DNA of 64,000 nt from Botryosphaeria dothidea (lineage: Eukaryota > Ascomycota > Dothideomycetes > Botryosphaeriales > Botryosphaeriaceae). The stretch is taken from the NCBI GenBank assembly GCA_011503125.2, contig WWBZ02000062.1, forward strand, positions 1,798,001 through 1,862,000. Direction: 5' to 3'. Positions within the stretch are counted from its first letter, which is position 1; the number at the start of each line of letters is the position of its first letter. The notes below the pieces were generated by a model that saw nothing but the letters and a program-made list of their open reading frames with translations, was not told the origin of the DNA and did not search any database. The position numbers were made by a program, and so were the translations under genes. Shown piece by piece: positions 11,331-24,003 of the stretch.

Positions 11331-13002
11331 TCAGTATGTCACAGAGACAGCAGCAGCACATTCGCGCTCAACCAAGACAGCGTGCTTCTGACTTCTTGGC
11401 TTGATGTGCAATTTGAACGGCGCCTTCTCATGGCCCATGATCGGGATGTTCATCGTGTCAATAGGCTCGTTCTACAGAATCGTCAGCGAACACTCTACAG
11501 ACAAATCGAGTCTCTTACATCGTCCTGTATGAAGTCGAAACAGTAAATTAACCGGGCAATGGCGATCCACACGTTCGTCTCCCCGAGGTTCCAACCAACG
11601 CACACTCGTCGACCTACTACGCATTAGCTAAGACGCGATAGAAATTGGGATTGGCAACGACAGCTTGATGTTTTGCTTGACTGTCAATCTCCTCACCTGG
11701 ACCAAAACCCCATTGGCCTTCCAGAGGATTTTTGAGGTCTTCGTTCATGAACCGCTCCGGCCAGAAACGCTTGGGCTGCTCGTATTCATCCGAGTTCATC
11801 GCAACAGCCCAATTACTCCAGGTAACCACCGTCCCAGCTGGGATCCGGTACCCTTCATACTCGTCGTCTTTCGTCAAAGCCACAGGTACTCCGATGTCCG
11901 CAATGTTCGGGCGCCATCTGAAGCCCTCCTTGACGGCGGCAGTGATATACGGTAGCGAGTCCTTGTCCTCCCAACCAGGAAGACGTTCCGCATCACCGCA
12001 CACTTCGTCCAACTTCTCACGAGCGCGGACCACCCAGTCACGATACGTCGCTGCCGCAGCGAGGATGTTGGTGATAGACAGGCGGGAAGTGTCCGTGCCA
12101 GCCTCCATCAGCGTGCCCAGCGTGAACAGCGTCTGCGTCTCGCCAAACTCCTTCGCCTCCTTCGACTCCAGGAACGCTTTCGCGAAGCAGTCTTTTTGCG
12201 TCCCGGCGGCAATGCGCGCTCGCACCTCTTCGACCTCGCGCCTGTAGACGCGCAGCGTGAAGTCGAGGTTCTTCTCGGCCTCGCCGCGCCACCACTGCAG
12301 GGCGCGGGGCAGCTTGGCGAGGATAGGGAACGAGTCCACCAGGTGGGTGCCGGGCTGCGAGTGCGCGAAGAACATCTCGATGGACTCGAGGAGCTCCTCT
12401 GTGTGCGGGTTGTCCAGGTCCATGCGCTTGCCGAAGACGGCGGACATGATGACGCTGTTGGAGAAGCGCGCGTTGGCGCTGAACCAGCGGTCAGAGTTGT
12501 ACAGGTAGTCGTGGAGGAGGTGGCGGCTTTCGAGGTCTTGGTAGGGTTTGTAGGTGTCCCGTTGGCGAGTGCTCAGGATGTTGTGCATTACTTTCCTCAT
12601 GGCGCGCCAGCGGTCTTTGTACTGCATGAGCACCATCCGGCATCCGTCTGACATGATGTCGTTTGTAAAAGAGAACTCAGGACGAGAGCAGTAGATGGCC
12701 GCGCGCTTCTCGAGAAGGTTGCGGATGTGCTTCGAACTGCTGAGGAAGATCCAGGTCGTCATGCCAAAGCGGACAGTGAATATGTCGCCGAGCTTCCGGG
12801 ATTGCTCAAGCGCCCAATGGCCATGCTGTGATGTGGGCGTCTGGAGCAAGTTGCCTAAGATAGGAACAGCGCCTGGAAGAGCGGGTGGGAGTTTGTATTT
12901 GCGCTGCCATCGGTATGACTCGAGAAGGGCATATACGAGAGACAAGGCAAGTATGGCTGCAAAGGCTGTAATAAAAGCAGAAGCGTCCTTGCCTTCAAGC
13001 AT
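11331..13002 (-). CDS. Cytochrome P450 monooxygenase (class E, group I type)
   Basis: Three exons on the minus strand, 13002-11697, 11613-11519 and 11471-11331 (introns of 83 and 47 nt), give about 513 residues, full length for a microsomal P450. A membrane anchor (ITAFAAILALSLVYALL) is followed by the proline hinge LPPALPGAVPILGN. The I-helix oxygen-binding motif is EAGTDTS (near residue 300), the ExxR motif is KEGFRW (near 360), and the haem loop FGPGRRVCVG with its Cys ligand is formed across the first intron, which confirms that splice. A longer open frame reaches 13143, but the 47 extra residues precede the anchor and look like leader, so 13002 is chosen. The substrate is unknown. It lies tail-to-head with a damaged FAD oxidase on the same strand. 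Confidence 0.92.
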
Positions 13003-14483
13003 TGTGCTAACGAGAAGAAGAGCAAAACTAAAAATTGAGCAAAGAGAGCAGCGAAATGGACTGCAACAAAAATTACAAAGAATTTTGAATCGGTGTGGCG
13101 GGTGGCGTGTACACATGTACAAGGAGGGTTTCAGGAGGAACAATAGGAGCTTGAGGTCAGATTTAAGTATGAGATATACTTTCCCGTTGCTTTCCGGAGG
13201 CTCATGTTATAGGCAGGTTTTTCCTTTTCTAAAAAGCTATATGTGGCGTCGCAGCACAATACTTTCCAGAACGGGTGCCCGGCCTACGGGAGGGTTCCCC
13301 GAATGCCCCACACTCCTAGATTCCACTTGCCAGATGGATGATGGATCTGCGACGCGAAACATCTAGGCCGCATTCCTCGTTCGCACTGTCGGTTGGCACC
13401 GGCTACGCCCGTGTTCGGGCGAACCAGTCTTGACCTCCGCAATAGCACGGACTGCTAACCGCACTCTGTTCGAAAGCCCACAATTAGATTCATGAGAAAC
13501 CCTCGCAACATATAGCATCCTTAATAGACATAGGATTGGGAAGAAGAGTAAAGAATATGGGATTCTGGACCTGGTTTCGGAATTCGTATAGACTGTGAGC
13601 CGCGTGGCCTACCGAACCTCGCCTTCCCCTGTAATTCAGGTCGCCTACTATGATGTCATTTGAAATCTTCTAGATATCATCAAATAATAAAATTACATTT
13701 CAAACGTCCAATATTACTTCTAGACTCCTTGTATCTCAGTGGTAGTCTGACTGGCGCCTATTTTCTCAGCAACAAGCCTTACTTTCATCTCACATTTGCC
13801 TTCCCGCTCCAACGACGTCCAAACCTCCCCAATATGGTTTTGATAGGCTCTCAGCTACTCTGGGTCTCATCGTATATTTTCCGCCTGCCTTTTGCATACT
13901 CTGAACGAGACCTCGAACCTGCGCGACACGCAGAGATCTCACCCAACATCAAGACCTTCATCCTCCTCCCATATACCACTAATATAGCGCTCACTAGCAC
14001 AGTTTGTACAGCCAGCACCCATACCACCGCCGAGGAATCACGCGCTTGCACCAGTACGAGTACCAGTCGGAAGTACACTTGGCGCACTACGTCCTCCGGC
14101 ACGTAGTCAAAGGCGGAAAAGTGTCCGTAGTAAGTCATAGCGGACAACGCAGTGATGACTTCACGAAATAGGAAAGGAAGCAAGCGTGTGGTTACACGAG
14201 TGCATCAGGGAAATTGGACAAACCTTGTCTCACTTTCGCACCTTCCGTGCATCATACTCACTAACGCTGTTGAAGACTCTGCCGAGACGAAGGTGGGTTA
14301 CTCGCACTCGTTCCTTGAGCCTCGGGATCTCACGTTCGCATTGGGCAGTATGACCACCATTTTATATTTGAATTATGAATAAACTTGTCGCATTGAAAGT
14401 GCATGTGTTGTGCTACGTCGAAACTCTGAGTCCAGCAGTTCAACAAATCAAAAAGCCTTCACGCCTGCTCTCCCGCCGGACGT
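13003..14483. other. Intergenic region
   Basis: An open frame of 110 codons on the minus strand (14183-13851) could encode one hydrophobic segment, but it has no family match, no clear promoter or splice partner and an antisense rival of similar length. I do not call it a gene. A tRNA A-box-like stretch near 13731 lacks a B box. Confidence 0.35.
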
Positions 14484-16169
14484 TCACTCCGGGGGAATGA
14501 ATGAACCCTTGTTGAACCTCGCTTCTGGATCATACTGCTTCTTGAGCTGCTGAAGCTTCGGATAGTTATCACCGAATATCTGGAGAAGATCAGCGTTAAG
14601 ATTGAGCATGTGGACCGTATTAACTGACTGCGCTGCGATCATTGACCGGCTCCAGGAAGTTCGGGAAGAAGTCAGCTTTTGAGTGAGACTCTTTGATCAT
14701 CAGAGGTGCCTTGCCCAAAGCCTCCAGAGCCAATGCTTCCGGACTGCCAGAGCCGGGCAAGCTACCGGTGAGTAACTGCAGTATATGAGATGCAGATGAG
14801 TGCGGCCAAGCCGTCTCTTGGGACGAACCAGTTGCGTGGAATGTTCTCTATCATATGGTCAGATTTATGAATTCGTGAGAAGATTGAAGACTCACGCCAG
14901 GCATGACTTCAAACAGGAACAGAGTTCCGGGGCCGAGTCTCTCATCTAGCTCAACAACGCTGTCTACCCATTTTTTCCCTCGGACAACGAATTCAGGATC
15001 AACGTCGTGGACCAGGCATGCATTGAGATAGCTGTTCATTGCTCCGATCAAGTTTTCATGACCGCCTGTACATATTAAGTAACTATTCGAAGACGAGACA
15101 TGCTATTTACCTTGCATTGCATTGGCGCCTTTCAGATTTGTCACGGTGGTGGAATCTACCGCTCCGGGTATCTCGAAGGCCCATTTGAATCCCTCAGCGC
15201 TACGGCCATGATCTTCGCCGTGCGCATCAAAAATGAAGAGACTCAAATGGAAGTTTGCCGTCTCGTATTGACCGTCAGTGGGCTGCTTTGACTCAGTCCA
15301 TGAGCTTTGGCCCGGGAATTTTTCATCCGAAACTCCAATCAGACAGTGAAACGACAACCTCGGATCAACAGGGCGCGCCGCGAAATCCGCAACACCTTGC
15401 GAGACAGCCTTCAGCGCGCTTGGAGGATACGAAATATGACCAGTATGGATCGAAGTGGGGTAGGTATGCGTCCGCATGTGGAATGCAGTCACCACTGAAC
15501 CGAGTAGTTGCGCGTCAGCAGGGATACTTTATGAGCAGAGAGACTCTGACCTCCAAAGTTGCCCCCACCACCGCGCAATGCCCACAGAATATCAGGCTCA
15601 CTCGAGGCCCAGACCTTACGTCCATCGCGCAGGACAATCTCCACGTCAAGCATGTTCTGCGGGTCGGCCGCAAGCCCGAATTCTGTGCCAACCCAGCTGA
15701 TACACCCACTCAGAGTTGATCCTGCAAGACCTACCCAAGGAACTCTGGCTGATATGGCTTTTGACTGTTTTCATTCATCTCCGCCGTTGTGGAAATGAGA
15801 AATGAGCCTACCAATGCGCCCTGGGGCCACTTTTGCAAGCTCCTGCTCAACATGTCCCCACGTAGACCCTCCGCCAACCACAATAGTGTGATCCTCAGGG
15901 TTGTACTTGAAGGAATTAAATGCACTCATACTGAGAACTACATCCTGTGCAGAGCTAGAACCCATCCCGCCGCATCCGTAGAGGTATGGTACAAGCTTTT
16001 GCAGCCGCGTCGCATTGCTGGGACGCAGGAAGACTGCAGGATTCCCCTGTTTCTGAGCGGCCCAGACCTTTGACTCTTTGATGTGGTTGTCTGAGGAAGG
16101 TTGAAATATTTCTTCCTGCGGGAGAATTTCCGCAAGTGCGGCTTGGGCTTCCTTTGGAAGAAATTTCAT
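14484..16169 (-). pseudogene. FAD-linked oxidoreductase (BBE-like), frame broken near the C-terminus
   Basis: Five exons read on the minus strand: 16169-15812, 15748-15551, 15494-15111, 15065-14896 and 14847 onward, with introns of 45-63 nt. Visible family marks are FQPSS at the start, VVGGGSTWG, GLAGSTLSGCISWVG, WALRGGGGNFGVVT formed across an intron, and a C-terminal YDPEARFNKG. This is the fungal berberine-bridge / 6-hydroxynicotine-oxidase-like fold. Near 14623-14640 the frame slips by one base: one frame reaches SHSKADFFPNFLEP and then TAA at 14622-14620, while the conserved C-terminus ending in a TGA at 14484 continues in another frame. The FAD-phosphate loop also looks short (YLYGCGGMGSSSA). 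If translated it would be about 445 residues, lacking roughly 45 C-terminal residues. It is likely inactive, unless the slip is an assembly error. Confidence 0.72.
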
Positions 16170-17774
16170 GGTGGATTGGAACCGTGAGGAAAAGATGCTA
16201 CGTTCGCGCTTCACCCCCCCCCCAAGTCTTTCCAGGCTTCTTAAAAGCCGAATGCTTTGGGCTATGTAATGGTTCTATGCCTCAAAATCCTGTAGTAGGG
16301 TCCTTCGCGCTGACGTGAGCTCATCTTGGACATGCGGGGTAGTAAGACCAATTCGAGCTACTCTTGTGCGTGCACCAAATCCTTCTAAGAGTCGCTGCTT
16401 ACATCTTTGTTTTGGTGGAATGAACCACAGGAGTTTATTTTGGGTCTGTAAGATGCGATCCTCAACTTTAAGGTAGCAGCTCGCTAAATCCGAACGGGAA
16501 GGTGAAATGCTTGGCTTGTCCTCTACAAGGACTTCGCAATTAAGCTTTGGCTAGGCTCATTGATTGTCGCGATAGAGTTTCTTCGTCCCGTCGGTAGTTC
16601 AATCATGGCCGTTCTAGTACTGGACCTTTGATTGCAAGACAATATTCCATACGCAACTTCATCGAGCTATGAAATTCAATCAAAAGAGATTAACCGAACG
16701 ACGGATTGGGAGACCACTTTGTGTGGGGGTATATAGTTTGGTTTGTCTGAAGTGAAATGTTGGATGGAGCATTACGCGTAAAAGCATGTGGATATGCTGT
16801 GAGCAAACCCAGAGCCTTACGCGTGGTCCATAGCCATGGCATGCTATATTTGGTGATACTAACGAAGTCAAGCCCTACGGCAGGTTTAAATATCATCTGT
16901 TAAGAATGTACATATCCGTCTTCCCGTCAAACTTTCCACCCATGCCTTCCAAGCTGGAATCTGGCAAGCATACTCGGCTATTCACGCTTTGAGCCTAATC
17001 AATTGGTAGAATATACAACAGACGAGTCACTTAGGAGATGGCACGGCATAGCCACCTTCCGGAACACGGAAGGCGGGTAGTGGCAGGGTTTCATAAGTCC
17101 GAAAGTCCTAATGTCGCGTTGGAAGTCCATTTCTGCGACAGAGCGATAGTCAGTGTTGTCTCGATTTTGAGGAAATCCCAGTAACTTCTACGTCACTGCA
17201 TGTGCGAAGACTCGACGCGACTAAAGGCACAACAGCCGAAAGATGCCTATAAGAACGTACTGAGCATCAAGCCGAAAACTCCGAGGAAGCCGGCGTGGTC
17301 CGGCATTGCGGTAAAATGCGGCACTGTCACGTGAACCAGCTGGAACACTGCCTTTTTCCGAAGCCACGGGCGCGGTAAATATGAGGGATTGAACAATTCA
17401 ACAAGTAGCAGAGCACGCATTCCATTTGTCAGCCCGTAGGATTCCTTGATTGTGCTTGATGCAAGAACCCTCTTGCTGGTGTATGTAGGTGCAACCCACC
17501 CTTGGGTAGTGTGGGCTGTGCTGTGATTGGCTGTTGTCGTGTTCGCAACTGCAAGATTACGGTGCAAGAGTCATTTACATGAATATCGGCAGGGGAACCG
17601 AGATGTCGAATTAAGGTTCGCCAGAAGGGCCGCGGGATAATTATAACTTTGGTCTTTGGTGGCGGGACTCTCACCGTCTGCTGCCAGCATGACGCACTTA
17701 TCTCACCGCTCGCCGCGCCCGCCGCCCGCCTACATGCCGAGCCGCGGTGGCCACCTCAACTTCACGCCAACATC
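16170..17774. other. Intergenic region
   Basis: No gene is recognised in 1.6 kb. It must hold the promoters of the two divergent flanking genes. A 10-C run lies at 16214-16223. Confidence 0.4.
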
Positions 17775-19347
17775 ATGACGGCCGTTGTGGACACCCTGGC
17801 GACAATCTGCCGAGCCTCCTCGGTAGTGTCAATTGTCTGCACGCTATTCATCTTTTCAACCTTCGTTGCGTTTCCCTACTTCAGAAAGCCCATCAACAGG
17901 TTAATCTTGTATGCGTCCATTGGCAATTTCGTCGCCAACATTGCAACAACAATCTCGGTCATCGGCCTGCCGCAGTATGGAGGTAGCTTGACTCTTTGCC
18001 GCTGGCAGGCGTTTGTCGGCCAAATGTAAGTCTTGGCCATCCACTGCACGCGATGGAAATGCATGGCAGCTCATTTGCAGTAAGGTTTGTGCCCGCTGAT
18101 GCCTTATGGGTACTTGCGATGGCCTTGAACGTCCACCTTACCATATTTTGGTACGTACCGCGTCCGGTGACAGCGAGAAGTCGGTCACTAAGAAGATACA
18201 AGTCATTACACCCCACAGAGGCTGAGAAATTTGGAGCCGTGGTACTTCGCAATCATCTACGCGATATCCGCGACGCCTGCGATTGTCTATTTGGTTCTGG
18301 ACATGCCACCCTACAATAAAGGCATCATAGGGCCTGCGGGAGTGAGCAGCCTCTTCATTGGTTGTTGAGGTCACATCTGACTTGTACAGCTTTGGTGTTG
18401 GGTCTCGGAGAAGTACGAATGGGCTCGTTTCGCCTTCCTCTACGTTCCACTTTGGTATGGAAACTACTCCCACACGGTTTTCTATACTTTATGTTAATTC
18501 AATACTAGGGTTGTCGCGTTCTTTGCAATGGGTATCTATGCGAGAGTGGGCGTCCTTATTCTGAAAAATTCGCGGATTCTCCATTCGTTTTCTATCTCCA
18601 CTTTCTCTATAAAAACATTTCTTCAGCAGAATCAGGTGTCGCAAAGCTCGACGCAGAACAACGAGCCCGTCAGTTCCCATGGGCCTGGTCCAAAAACGAC
18701 CACCGTGTCACACGTCGCTGAGCTCCACGATCTACCAGAAAGCGCCAACGAGAACACTGAGGTGACCAGTCGTACCGAGTTGCGACTAGATCCAGATACC
18801 GAATTACAGCCTATTTGTTTCTATGAGTCTAGAGAACTTGCTCCCGTCGACACTCACCAGTCCACCCGAAAAGAGACTGCTGAGGCTGCCGCACACATCG
18901 ACTTGGAGCAAGCCAGTCCTGTGGCCATTAGGACCAGTCAGGCTGTTTTGAGTGGCGAGACGGGTATAACTCCATACTCGGAAATAGCAGCGTCACGAAG
19001 AAGCGAAAACAAGGCTGCGTGGAGCTACACTAAAGTTGCGTTTCTCATGTATACAGCTCTTCTCATTGTATGGGTAAGTCATATCTCATTTGACCCAGGC
19101 ATGGCCTCGCTTTACTGACTCGAGGCATGACAAGGTCCCACCAACAGCCAACAGGATATACGATTATTCCAACGGGGGATCAAGTTTCGCTTTAGAAGCT
19201 ATAACTGCCGCAGCAGTACCACTGCAAGGATTTTGGAACTTTACTGTTTATGTGGCCACGTCGGCCCAGCAATGTAAACGTGCCTGGAAAGAGGTACGAG
19301 AATGGGTCCACATGACCTGTCGGCGTTTATCATGTCGGAGTAGATGA
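17775..19347 (+). CDS. cAMP-receptor-like seven-helix G-protein-coupled receptor
   Basis: Six exons, 17775-18025, 18085-18154, 18219-18341, 18390-18454, 18509-19073 and 19135-19347, all keep frame and give about 428 residues. (Intron 2 has an alternative donor at 18151 paired with an acceptor at 18220.) Seven hydrophobic helices can be placed, with a long Ser/Thr-rich third intracellular loop of roughly 150 residues between helices 5 and 6. Conserved positions typical of the fungal CRL/GprH-type receptors (Dictyostelium cAR-like) are the CRWQAF Cys-Arg-Trp after helix 2, PADALW in helix 3, LWCWVSEKYEWAR before helix 5 and VPPTANRIYD near helix 6. The role is predicted to be nutrient or cAMP-type sensing at the plasma membrane through a heterotrimeric G protein; the ligand is unknown. 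The start at 17775 is preferred because the upstream in-frame region is not helix-like. Confidence 0.87.
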
Positions 19348-21338
19348 GCGTAACGATTAAACTTGCATTTGTAACTGTATAGCGGAAACGATGTATGAAC
19401 TGTATTATTATCAATTATTTCCAAATAAGCGCCTTGTCCCGCTGAAGACCATAATTGAACTTTTTCCAAGCGTGTGAATTTCTAATGTTCGCCAGAGTTG
19501 AAAATATGAATTGAAACAATCCAGCTCAGGGGAGGTGCATCATACGAGCTTCGTACGATGTGGTGGCTTGTTCAGGATTCGCATCAACAGCCCGCAAATT
19601 TCATGGTCGCAATTCGGAGGTTCAGCGCAAATCGCCGCATGGCCGGCCGTAGTCTACGACAGGCTTTTCGGTCGGTTTGCTCAGCTGCTCTGAAGTTCTC
19701 CATGAATGTGGGCTTTCAAAACATGAATTCAGACGCCTGAGATGAAGATATCCGCGCAGCATCCGATCAGCCACAGCTGTCACATTTCACATTCTCTCGT
19801 CACTGACCGACTCTTGCGCCGCATGGCACGTGCGTCGACAGTTTCTTCCAGACCCCGCAGCGGAGCATATCGTGATTTGCAACAGCCATCGAGATAACCA
19901 TACCCAATCCCCGGCTTATCCAGCGTTGATCCCTTCGATGTTTGGCATGTCACACTTCATTGCCTCACCGCTTGCAGTTGCTTTGCACGTGGCCGTACCG
20001 CTTCTGCATTTCAGTCCGATTGTGTCTGTGCCGGCTAAGAAGCATCCTGCCTGATCGATCGAAAACGAGTCGAACTGTTCCGAAGTTCCAGCAGTAGGCT
20101 TTCCCGGTCTACAGTGTTTGTCTGGGGTTCCCTATCGATAGAAGCGCGGATAGACCCAGCGGAGAGGACACCGCGTCGCGCCGCACCGCGCTCCATTCCG
20201 ACCAACTGACCATGGCGCCTTTCTGAAACAACTTCTTGACATCAGATACAAGAATAAAAAGCTCGTAAAAGGCTGTCTCGTTTCAGTTTGGGTGCTATGT
20301 TGTATAGGCCCATTTTGCTAGACATCGCCCTTCGGCTACCCGGAGATGGTGATCAGACTCCCGACTCTCAAACCCTTTGGAGCCAGCTTCTCGCGACCAC
20401 CTCGGTCCTCGTCTCTTCATTAAGTCTGAGAATTGCAGCGCAATATCTACCACTATATCTTCATTGCTATGCCGGACCACATTTTCCAAACTCTGAGGAA
20501 TATCTTCGGTCTCTTCAGGTTGCTGCCCAGCTTACCGATTACGGCAATCGGAATCCATTCCATTCTTGTTTCAGCCTCTCGGCCAGAATCCGGATCTACC
20601 TGGTACCTTACAGGCCGTATTTACGTCAATTAGGGAACTCAATTTCCTAGTTCCCTATTTGTCTCACGGAATTGTCAAACTCCATCCGTCGGCCCTTTCC
20701 GAAAGTTTATCTGCTGAGTGCACTAGTCATGGAACCTCGCACAGAACACCATAGGTCCAAGAGTTTTTCTCTCTCTAAGATAAAGAGCCACAGTAGGCCG
20801 CATATTACATCTTGAAAAGTTCCTTTGATCATGAACTACATGATGACGGACGACTGTGATCCGATGCTCAGGCGCTTGTCTGTAAGTGGAACAGGAGGTA
20901 GCAGAATCTTATGTATGCGATGTGCTGGGTATCAATGGTATTAATAATTGCAATTCATGGTTAGTGACCGTCAGTTGCACCGGTATTACACAAGGGGGTT
21001 CAACCAATCATCCTTCTTGTGCACTGGGTTCTACACTATTCACTAATGGGAACGGTTCTCACAATGATCTTGTTTCGATACGTGATCAGAAAGGAGGAGA
21101 TACATCTCGGTTGCATATAAAGACCTCAATAAAAACACAATCAACATTAGTCTTCCGCGCTGCCCATAGCGTAGTTCTCCGCAAGGACTTCAGTATATAA
21201 AAGGCTCGTCAATCACAACTGCTATTCCGTCAAATTTTATTATTCCAGGGGCTTTTTTTTTTCAGCGCATGTGACTGGAAGAAACGTAGTGATTCAAGCA
21301 AAGAAAATACAATTTGTCCCCAGTCGTCATGAGGATGC
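19348..21338. other. Intergenic region
   Basis: Two kilobases without a convincing gene. Short open frames near 20288-20650 and 20886-21200 have no motifs. AT content rises after 20.7 kb. Confidence 0.4.
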
Positions 21339-22812
21339 TTATCCTGGTCTGATCTGGGGAGGGTGATTATGCAGAAAATTCTCAATTTCCGTGATGATAG
21401 TCCCAGGGGGTGGATCACCAGGCTCGGGTCCATTGTCGTACAATGTGTTGTGGCCAGTATCCAACCATGTGCGAAGAAGCCGGTCCTCATCTGTGTTCAT
21501 GACTCCCTCCATGACCTGGTATTCTTCGCTTGGGTTTTCCTCGTCTTCAAGCGTCCAGAGCCCTCCGATCTGTCTAGTATCATGGGGAAAGTTAGGACGC
21601 AAGCTGGATTATGAGTATAATTTGACACTCATCATTACGCGTACTGAATAATGTATCGTTTCAAAGGATTGGTCTGAGGGAACAGGCCGAAATTTCCGAA
21701 CGCCGTGTATGCCCCAGAAATGACAAAGGGCCTTCCGAGATTGTGAGCCAGCCATCCACCATAGCTTTTTGTCGTCTAGAGTCCATGGTGACACTTCAGA
21801 CACTCTCTGTGGACGAGCTCTTCTATTGTCGAGAATTGATTCTTCAAATGTCAAGAATCGTTGCAACTTGGAGATCATCCATATCAGGGCCAGGTGTCCG
21901 AGGCTATTCTCGTTCCGACTACCACCTATATCCAAGTGCTCACCGGAGAACCAACATTGTTCTAAGTTCTGCGAGATTGAAGGACCTGTCGAGCTATTTG
22001 GGACCGCAACCTCGTCTGCTTCGCTAATTCTCCAAACGATTGGAAGGAAGTGACGGCGACGTTCATCCAATGATATTGCTTGGAATCCATGACGGATTAT
22101 GCAAGACAGATGGGAATGAACGAAGCCGAGTGTGCCAGATGACGGTCGATTGAAGAATGCTTTCAAGGGATTGCCTATGGAACTGACGGTGTCCCACATG
22201 GCACAAGCTTTGACATGGACAGACTTCGGGCCTCGATCTGGATGTACCTCCGGCTTTGTTGGGGTCCCGAGACCACTTCCCCGTAGCTTCCAGTCACTGA
22301 AAACTTGAGGCAAGCCACCCAAATCCCCCTTGGAGAGAAGCCCCACATCCTCGATCACATGTGCAATACATCTAACCGTAAATGCGCCTCTCGAGAACCC
22401 GATAAGGTATATCTCATCGGAAAACTCGTAGTTGTTGCAGATGAAGCCGTAAGCTTCTTGGATGCTCTCCTCGATGTCTTACAGATCAGCAAAGATCAAC
22501 TTCAAACCACAAAATTATAATAGACTTACCCGCCCCGATAGCTTGTTTCAAAAACTTTGCAGGGTTTAGTGTGTCCGTTCCAACACCGCGCTGGTAGAAC
22601 ACAATCTGAGAATTTCCGTTCGAGTCTGTAGCAGAAATGTATCGCGCTATCTTGGAAACATTGGTCATAATTTTCCCAGCTATCTCTCTATGGCCTGTGC
22701 CATCACAACAGACTATAAGCTTTTTCCTTCGTGGCACTGCGGGATCTTCAAACGGATCCTTGCCCGTGGAACGCATTGGATGTTTACCGGCTTTTGAATT
22801 TTCTCCGGGCAT
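21339..22812 (-). CDS. DUF2235 alpha/beta-hydrolase family protein
   Basis: Three exons on the minus strand, 22812-22530, 22477-21639 and 21569-21339 (introns of 52 and 69 nt, the latter with a clear CTAAC branch point), give about 450 residues. The DUF2235 domain starts at KKLIVCCDGTG (near residue 30), followed by NVSKIARYI, YQRGVGTD, the nucleophile elbow IGFSRGAFTVR (near 122), an acid-containing VKACAMWDTV and the GEHLDIGG His region. These parts match the catalytic core shared with bacterial Tle1-type phospholipase effectors, so a serine hydrolase acting on lipid or ester is plausible; the substrate is unproven. No signal peptide, so cytosolic. It is the first gene of an island that also holds NLR- and HET-type genes. 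Confidence 0.9.
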
Positions 22813-24003
22813 ACTTTGGCGGTTAGAGACGGTCGCGCTAAATCAAAATTAGTGAAATTCTTTTTTGAATCGAGTGATTTTGCAACCAGTAGCTGCAAAA
22901 GAAGAGTGAAAAGACAATTAAGCTTGTGAAGAGATGAGTACTTCCAGGATTGCTAGCCTCGTGCTTTTCTGGTCTAAAAATCGCCATCTTGGGGTTTGCT
23001 TTATATGTAGCAATAATTGCCGACACGAGTGAAAAAAGGATGCAGCAATTATTCTCTAGAGAATGGGATCTGCATTACGACGCTCTATGCTTATGGCGTA
23101 CCAATCCCTGAATCCTATGGTGGGAGCTACGAGCAATCGCTTACTCTTGTGTAACCTAACCTTATCTCGAAGGACTTCTAGAGGCCCGAAATGTTGCAAT
23201 GTGTTCAGGACAGCCAAAGACACTCCGCTTTGAAACTGGAGACATTGCTTTCAGTAGCCACTCAACAGCCATGATCAGAGATTTAAGTGCACTAGTAAGA
23301 TATCAGTGCTGACTACTTATATTCTGCATCTGACAAACCACGAACGGCCACGTCTATTGTAATTTTCATGTGAGACGTATGGAAGCCGTTGAGCGAGGCC
23401 CTATTGGGGGGCCTCTTATCAAGTTCTGTGCGCCATACAAAAGCCACAAGCAAGGTTTTTTTTTTTGATAATTTCTACAAAATCGAAAGTAGTTCGAACC
23501 ATTCAGGTCATGACTTACTCATTACCTTGCCTAAAGATCGTCATGGTGCTTCATTTCGGCGGACCGGCGTGATCACGGTGGCCTAGATCCTTAACTGCAG
23601 GCTATATGATTGGATATGTACTAGTTATAGCACGCTGCGGTCTTCATGTTTAGCAACATTGTCTAAATATTTTACATGATCCATGTGATCCCCGCCTCCG
23701 GGGGCGGGCGGCTCTTGCTGTCGCGTCCTCAGCGCCGGAGAATGCGACCGGAGCTCTTCGCACGGCCATCTCTCTTCCTCCTAACACCAAAACCTTGTCC
23801 CCCAGTTTATTTGAAGGTCTTTCTTGTTGAGTTAGGCCGCTAAAAACCCATTCTTGTGTTTCTGGTTCGATCGCTTGCGACCCCGCACGTGCGCCACGAC
23901 GATGTTGAGCTGTTTGAACCACGTCTCACCGGTGACGACTGAATGTATCTTAAGTCTCCTTCCGTGTGTTTTCTCAAAGGCCAAATATCATACATCAACC
24001 GAG
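22813..24003. other. Intergenic region
   Basis: AT-rich, with a T run near 23457-23466. No gene is recognised. Confidence 0.4.

Noticed and set aside
13726..13760. tRNA A-box-like sequence (TATCTCAGTGGTAGTCTGAC)
   Set aside because: No B box (GTTCGANNC) and no cloverleaf pairing nearby.
13851..14183. 110-codon minus-strand frame with a hydrophobic segment
   Set aside because: No family match, no splice partner and a long antisense frame over the same bases; too weak to call.
11331..19347. A biosynthetic cluster made of the P450, FAD oxidase and GPCR
   Set aside because: No backbone enzyme, transporter or regulator; the oxidase is broken and the receptor is of a housekeeping-type family.
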